Part shown: in pieces, positions 7,016 through 10,743 of the stretch
Layout of the letters: every line of letters begins with the position of its first letter
Numbering within the stretch: position 1 is the first letter of the stretch
Origin: Victivallales bacterium
GTDB taxonomy: Bacteria; Verrucomicrobiota; Lentisphaeria; Oligosphaerales; Oligosphaeraceae
Reading direction: 5' to 3'
DNA length: 10,743 bases
Assembly: GCA_017963875.1 (NCBI GenBank)
Contig: JAGCTA010000026.1
Span: forward strand, 1 to 10,743
Notes under the pieces: generated by a model
Seen by the model: the letters and a program-made list of their open reading frames with translations, nothing else
Told to the model about the DNA's origin: nothing
Database searches by the model: none
Made by a program: the position numbers and the translations under genes

Positions 7016-7561
7016 ATGACACCGATACTGACGACACAGGCGCTCTGGTGTCTGCTTATTGGCGCGTCGCCCTGGCTGGCGGCGCTCTGCTGGCATGACA
7101 TCAAGCACAGGCGGCTTCCCAACAGCCTCACGCTGACGCTGACTGCAGCCGCGCTTGTATTCCGATTCGGCTATGGGGGACTGCCGTTGTTGATTGATGG
7201 CGCACTCGGCGGCCTGGTCGCCGTGCTCTTTCTCCTCCTGCCTTTCCTGCTTCGCGGGGCAGGTGGAGGAGATGTCAAAATGTTCTTGGCAACAGGTTGC
7301 ATCTGCGGTCTTGCAAGCGCGCCAATCATGTTGTTCATCACGTCCGCCGTCGGCTTCGTGCTGGCGGTCATCATGCTGATAGCGGGTCGTGCGGATGCCA
7401 GCCGTCTAAGGCATTGGGGCAGATGTCTCTTTGATTGGCGCTATGACAGAAAAGCGGGTCGTGAGGCATTGCCTCCAAAGACGGACGAACGCGTCCGTCT
7501 TCCCTTCGGCGTCGCCATCGCCATCGGCACATGGCTGACATTGTCCTTTGCGCTGATATAG
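7016..7561 (+). CDS. tadV: Prepilin peptidase, A24 family (TadV/CpaA type)
   Basis: A 181-residue polytopic membrane aspartic protease that removes the leader of Flp-type prepilins at the inner membrane. The two catalytic aspartates are visible: Asp28 in WHDIKHRRLPN and Asp86 in the GAGGGDVKM motif (GxGD). Hydrophobic segments surround both, and the C-terminus has RLPFGVAIAIGTW, the usual closing helix. The N-terminal methylase Zn-Cys domain of PilD-type enzymes is absent, as in the short TadV/CpaA class. The start ATG 7016 is the only sensible one: an in-frame stop lies at 6995-6997. No Shine-Dalgarno sequence is visible before it (CTGTCCCCCA), suggesting low translation relative to flp. Natural substrates here are the products of the genes at 6282, 6575 and 7599. 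Confidence 0.93.
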   Translation: MTPILTTQALWCLLIGASPWLAALCWHDIKHRRLPNSLTLTLTAAALVFRFGYGGLPLLIDGALGGLVAVLFLLLPFLLRGAGGGDVKMFLATGCICGLASAPIMLFITSAVGFVLAVIMLIAGRADASRLRHWGRCLFDWRYDRKAGREALPPKTDERVRLPFGVAIAIGTWLTLSFALI

Positions 7562-7588
7562 CGTTTGTATTTTCTTTTCTTCTCTTCT
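7551..7588 (+). promoter_or_regulatory. Short stem plus pure pyrimidine tract before tadE
   Basis: A 4-bp stem CGCT/AGCG (7551-7554 with 7560-7563, loop GATAT) covers the tadV stop. It is followed by a T-rich run and an unbroken 19-nt pyrimidine tract at 7570-7588. It could be a weak terminator, a U-rich ribosomal protein S1 entry site for tadE (which has no clear Shine-Dalgarno sequence), or nothing. TTGTAT and TAATAA with 17-nt spacing also flank it but match the promoter consensus poorly. Confidence 0.25.
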
Positions 7589-7598
7589 AATAAAGTCT

Positions 7599-8273
7599 AT
7601 GAAAAAAACAATCATGAGCACATTGCTAGATGACCGAGGCACGGTTCTTATGGAATTCGTGATGGTCATGCCTATTCTCGTGTTCATGATTTTCTGCATA
7701 ATTCAACTGGCCATCGTCTGCATGGCAAAGCAGGTGACGTATTACGCCGCCTTTTCCGCCGCGCGTGCGGCCATCGTCTATCACCCCTCGGATTTCAGTG
7801 AAAACGGCAAATTCTACACTGACAGGGGCGTTGTACACCAGGCCGCCTGCACAGCGCTTTCATGGCTCGGCCAGATGCCTGGCGGCAACGGGAGAATTGA
7901 GATTCCCGATTGGGGGCCAGTCGAGGGCTCGGGCTTCATCCGCAACCAAGTCTCCATTGATCCAGACAACAGCGCAATCCTCACAGATGTCCCAGGAATA
8001 AAAGTCACGGTACTTTTCCGCATGCCTCTTCTCATTCCTTTCGCTGGCCATGTCATTGGATATTTCCATGGAGGCGGCTCGCCCGAGGGAAACTGGACCA
8101 TCGATGGCTTGAATCCCGTCGACATGGCGGAAAAAGTCGGTGCCATCAAATTAAACGACGTCCCCTGTTTCACATTACGCGAAACGTACATTCTCCCACG
8201 CCCATGGGATTCAGGAATGTTCCCACGCGCTGAAACGCTTGATGAACTTGGAACAGGAGAACTCCCAAAATGA
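7599..8273 (+). CDS. tadE: TadE-like pseudopilin
   Basis: A 224-residue protein. The leader MKKTIMSTLLDDRG ends at Gly14; the mature N-terminus TVLMEFVMVMPILVFMIF has Glu +5, Phe +6 and a proline in the helix, the TadE/TadF signature, as opposed to the Tyr +6 of Flp. The region after the helix, QVTYYAAFSAARAAIVYHP (about 45-63), matches the usual TadE pattern of aligned small residues. The remaining ~160 residues are an extracytoplasmic, partly beta-like domain rich in Gly and Pro, with two cysteines (84 and 190). The start ATG 7599 gives a lysine-rich leader; ATG 7614 is possible but leaves a nine-residue leader. The stop shares an ATGA overlap with the next gene, so the two are probably made in fixed ratio. 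The likely role is a minor pseudopilin cleaved by TadV. Confidence 0.87.
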   Translation: MKKTIMSTLLDDRGTVLMEFVMVMPILVFMIFCIIQLAIVCMAKQVTYYAAFSAARAAIVYHPSDFSENGKFYTDRGVVHQAACTALSWLGQMPGGNGRIEIPDWGPVEGSGFIRNQVSIDPDNSAILTDVPGIKVTVLFRMPLLIPFAGHVIGYFHGGGSPEGNWTIDGLNPVDMAEKVGAIKLNDVPCFTLRETYILPRPWDSGMFPRAETLDELGTGELPK

Positions 8274-10743
8274 CACGCCGGGCCTTGCTAATAGCATTCA
8301 GAAAAATCGCCTCCCTGGGCCGAGATGAACAAGGTGCGGCGCTTGTCATCACCCTCGCCGTCTTCTTCTTCATGTTCATGCTCGTCTCTGGTGTCTATGC
8401 GCTTGGGATTTCCGTCAACCGCCGCATCGAACTACAGAACGCCTGCGATGCCGCCGCCTATTCCGCCGCCGTTGTCCAGGCGGACGGCCTTTCGCGCATG
8501 GCGATTGTCAACCGAGCCATGTCCTGGACGTATGTCCAGATGGTCCGCAGACAACTCGATTACATCACTTACCGCTGGCTGAAACTTACTCACATGCGCT
8601 TCGGGGAAGACTACAAGAAAGCGGAGGACTACCATTTTTGCCTGAACCCGCTCTGCGAAAAGAACCACGATGACGAAGGGCCTGGCTGGTGGTGCGGCCA
8701 GGGACCGAAGGAGACCAAGAAAATCCGCATCAACATGCGTTCAGACTGCCTTGACTATGACAACCTTGGAAGACAACTTGACCAATGGTCCAGTCAGATG
8801 GGCGACGACCAGTCGTCGAGCGGCGGCTCTTTCAGTTCTGGCGGTTCTTCTAGTTCTGGCGGCTCCAGTCCCTTTGATGACGATGACATATTTACCAACG
8901 GACCATCCAACCTCACCAGCACGCAGCAGCAGTTCCTTGACATTGTTCAGCAGTACTCAGGTCAACTCACTGAAGACCAGATGTTCACCAAATGGTTCCA
9001 GATGAACGGAGGTGGCGAGGAACCGCCCAAATTCGTCCAGGACGAAAACGGACAAATGAAAGTTAACGACGAATGGGTTCTGTGGAACGAGAAACGTAGA
9101 GAATTCGTCAATGACAACAAAATCACCGAGGCCAGTTATGGCGAATCCGTCAAGGCATACTGCAAAATCTGCGGCAAACCAATGCTTGATCCAATGACAA
9201 AAATGCCTATCGACCACTCCTCGTGCTACGAAATATACAATGCACAGATGGAAGAAAAACGCCAGCAGCAGGAACAGCAGGAACAGGCGGCGTCAGGCGG
9301 AGAATGTTCCATCTGCCACGCATCGAAAAACGGCGGCACTCACAAATACTGCAACTGGGCACAGGGCATGGCGCAGCAGATTCAAAGTGACAAGGAAACC
9401 ATCGAAATGCTCAATTTGGCCCTCACCGCAATCAATCTCAATATGATTGTCGGCATGAAGGAAACCGCCCGTAACATGCTTGAAGTCAACCTGCCTAAAA
9501 ATGCAGACGGCGATATCGACCCAGATTTCCTATATTCACTCCACATCCCCACGGGCAGCGATCCGTATGCCGCCGATGCCAGCGATCCGTCGCTGGTGGG
9601 CTTCTTCTCGCCACTCTATAACACAGAAGAGCATGAGACCCTCTTCCTGAACATGGCCGACGGCCAGGCACCAGGCTCGCTCCCTGCGTTCTTTAACGGC
9701 GGCGATGCTGAAACAAATGGCCTCGGAGGCTTCCTCGACAGTTTTTCCAATCTCCTCGGCGGTGGTAACAAGGCACAGGGACTCGACCAGTGGTTCATCA
9801 GAACCTTCCCCCAAGAGACGAAAACCGACAATCAGGTCACCGTCAAGCCGACAATCGAGTCATACCATGCCGCAGGAATCTGCCGTTGCTACAAGAACGC
9901 CAACCGTGATGAAGGCCGCTCCGCGCTCCTCGGCACCCATCGTGGAAATCACATTCTCGACCTCGTGTCAAATGTCGTCGGCGGAGGGGACATGCTCGGC
10001 CTTTCTAATATTATCAAGGTTTTCAGCAACCTCATCGCCGACATGGTGGACATCACGCCGTCATGCCAGAACAACCGCGACCGCTTTCCCGACATGTGCT
10101 CGAAAGCCGACAGTTCCTTCGCTCTCGTCTCGCAATACCGCTGGGCAAGCGCCAAATGGTTCTGCTTCTTCGTCGTGTACCCCTTCGGCATCGAATGGTA
10201 CCACCCCTTCATCCCGCAACTCTACTGCAAGGCTGGACACGGCTACGGCAGTGGCCTGTCGTGGATTGCCAAGCAAGTCCAAATGATTTTCTCGCCATCA
10301 GGCAAATCGCGTAACGACTATCGGCAGTGCTGGATGGGAATCGACACGGATTTCGTGCTCAAGGGACATGCGCGTATCTATGGCGATGACAAGGACCTCG
10401 TCAATGAACAGTACGTCGGCGTTCCCGCTCGCCCATGGCTGCTGAATGAAAAATTCTTCTCGGGGGACGGCACCATCACCGTCGGACTGGCCCGAAAGCA
10501 CCGTAATCCATGGCAGAAGTTGCTTAACGTCTTCGATGGCGTCGCCACCCCTGAATCACCCAATGTCTCACGTGGTCTCATGTCTCTGTTCAATGTCCAT
10601 GAGAACAATTATCTTTGGACAGTCAGCACGGCCCGTGCCGCATACCGCAGACGCTCCGATGGATGGGACGGGCAAAGCCTCGCGTATGATGTCAAATTCG
10701 ACACATCTGCCTTCCCAGACGCCTTGGCGATTGAATACTCATC
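8270..10743 (+). CDS. Large TadG-like protein, 3' end outside window
   Basis: This frame opens at ATG 8270 (4-nt ATGA overlap with tadE) and stays open to the last base, giving 824 codons with no stop. Residues 17-70 match the TadG-like N-terminal domain: DEQGAALVITLAVFFFMFML forms the membrane anchor, and RRIELQNACDAAAYSAAV is the conserved LQNAxDAAA signature after it. The rest should lie outside the inner membrane. It contains a Ser/Gly linker then an acidic run (about 182-206), two CxxC...HxxC motifs (298-319 and 346-361) and a Gln-rich helix between them (about 327-340). A long segment with scattered Trp, Tyr and Cys follows. I count 18 cysteines, unusual for an exported pilus protein. 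No von Willebrand A metal site (DxSxS) was seen in the visible part. The likely role is pilus anchoring or a tip-associated factor; the N-terminal call is firm, the body is unrecognised. Confidence 0.85.
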   Translation, partial: MTRRALLIAFRKIASLGRDEQGAALVITLAVFFFMFMLVSGVYALGISVNRRIELQNACDAAAYSAAVVQADGLSRMAIVNRAMSWTYVQMVRRQLDYITYRWLKLTHMRFGEDYKKAEDYHFCLNPLCEKNHDDEGPGWWCGQGPKETKKIRINMRSDCLDYDNLGRQLDQWSSQMGDDQSSSGGSFSSGGSSSSGGSSPFDDDDIFTNGPSNLTSTQQQFLDIVQQYSGQLTEDQMFTKWFQMNGGGEEPPKFVQDENGQMKVNDEWVLWNEKRREFVNDNKITEASYGESVKAYCKICGKPMLDPMTKMPIDHSSCYEIYNAQMEEKRQQQEQQEQAASGGECSICHASKNGGTHKYCNWAQGMAQQIQSDKETIEMLNLALTAINLNMIVGMKETARNMLEVNLPKNADGDIDPDFLYSLHIPTGSDPYAADASDPSLVGFFSPLYNTEEHETLFLNMADGQAPGSLPAFFNGGDAETNGLGGFLDSFSNLLGGGNKAQGLDQWFIRTFPQETKTDNQVTVKPTIESYHAAGICRCYKNANRDEGRSALLGTHRGNHILDLVSNVVGGGDMLGLSNIIKVFSNLIADMVDITPSCQNNRDRFPDMCSKADSSFALVSQYRWASAKWFCFFVVYPFGIEWYHPFIPQLYCKAGHGYGSGLSWIAKQVQMIFSPSGKSRNDYRQCWMGIDTDFVLKGHARIYGDDKDLVNEQYVGVPARPWLLNEKFFSGDGTITVGLARKHRNPWQKLLNVFDGVATPESPNVSRGLMSLFNVHENNYLWTVSTARAAYRRRSDGWDGQSLAYDVKFDTSAFPDALAIEYS
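8834..8862 (+). repeat. Ser-Gly linker with direct repeat
   Basis: AGTTCTGGCGG occurs at 8834-8844 and again at 8852-8862 inside the TadG-like gene, encoding SSGG units of a flexible linker at about residues 182-200. An acidic DDDD run follows at 203-206. Such short repeats can expand or contract by slippage; here they probably only mark a flexible hinge. Confidence 0.55.

Noticed and set aside
9705..10286. Plus-strand 193-codon frame inside the TadG-like gene
   Set aside because: It overlaps the main frame, which stays open for 824 codons and starts with a conserved TadG-like domain. The alternative product is Ser/Thr/Arg-rich and featureless.

Overview
The window is a stretch of one plus-strand operon for a Tad (tight adherence, Flp type IVb) pilus. 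It is cut at both ends. The 5' edge lies inside the tadA/cpaF motor ATPase gene, and the 3' edge lies inside a long tadG-like gene that is still open at the last base. No minus-strand gene, RNA gene, mobile element or CRISPR array could be supported. G+C looks moderate and fairly even throughout, with no sign of recent patchwork transfer.

Layout: (1) bases 1-2243 hold the cytoplasmic/inner-membrane engine: the TadA C-terminus, then TadB and TadC, two GspF-family platform proteins. (2) Bases 2243-6285 hold two large single-pass membrane proteins with cytoplasmic FHA (phosphothreonine-recognition) domains. The first has one FHA domain and a linker with four DDxAT(V/F)PP repeats. The second has two FHA domains and a long alpha-helical outer part. 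They sit where a tadD-type gene often lies. (3) Bases 6282-6931 hold two pilin-like genes: a small minor-pilin candidate translationally coupled to the FHA gene, and the probable major Flp pilin with a strong ribosome binding site. (4) Bases 6932-7015 contain a perfect 12-bp hairpin that may set the ratio of pilin to downstream mRNA. (5) Bases 7016-7561 encode the A24 prepilin peptidase (TadV/CpaA type). (6) Bases 7599 to the end encode a TadE pseudopilin and a very large TadG-like protein with two CxxC...HxxC motifs.

Junctions are tight: gaps of 12 and 0 nt, overlaps of 1, 10 and 4 nt, then gaps of 35, 84 and 37 nt around flp, tadV and tadE, and a final 4-nt overlap. This argues for one co-transcribed unit with local post-transcriptional tuning. 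As a system, TadA powers and TadB/TadC transmit pilin extraction and polymerisation. TadV would cleave the three G^xxxxE(Y/F) prepilins. TadE and the TadG-like protein would be minor or tip/anchor components. The FHA pair suggests that assembly is wired to Ser/Thr phosphorylation. Secretin, TadZ and a recognisable TadD are not in this window.

Organism: a Gram-negative-type bacterium is likely from the Tad components. FHA proteins built into the Tad operon, and the large divergent TadG-like protein, would fit a member of the PVC group (Lentisphaerota, Verrucomicrobiota, Planctomycetota) or a myxobacterium-like lineage. That is an impression from architecture and was not tested.
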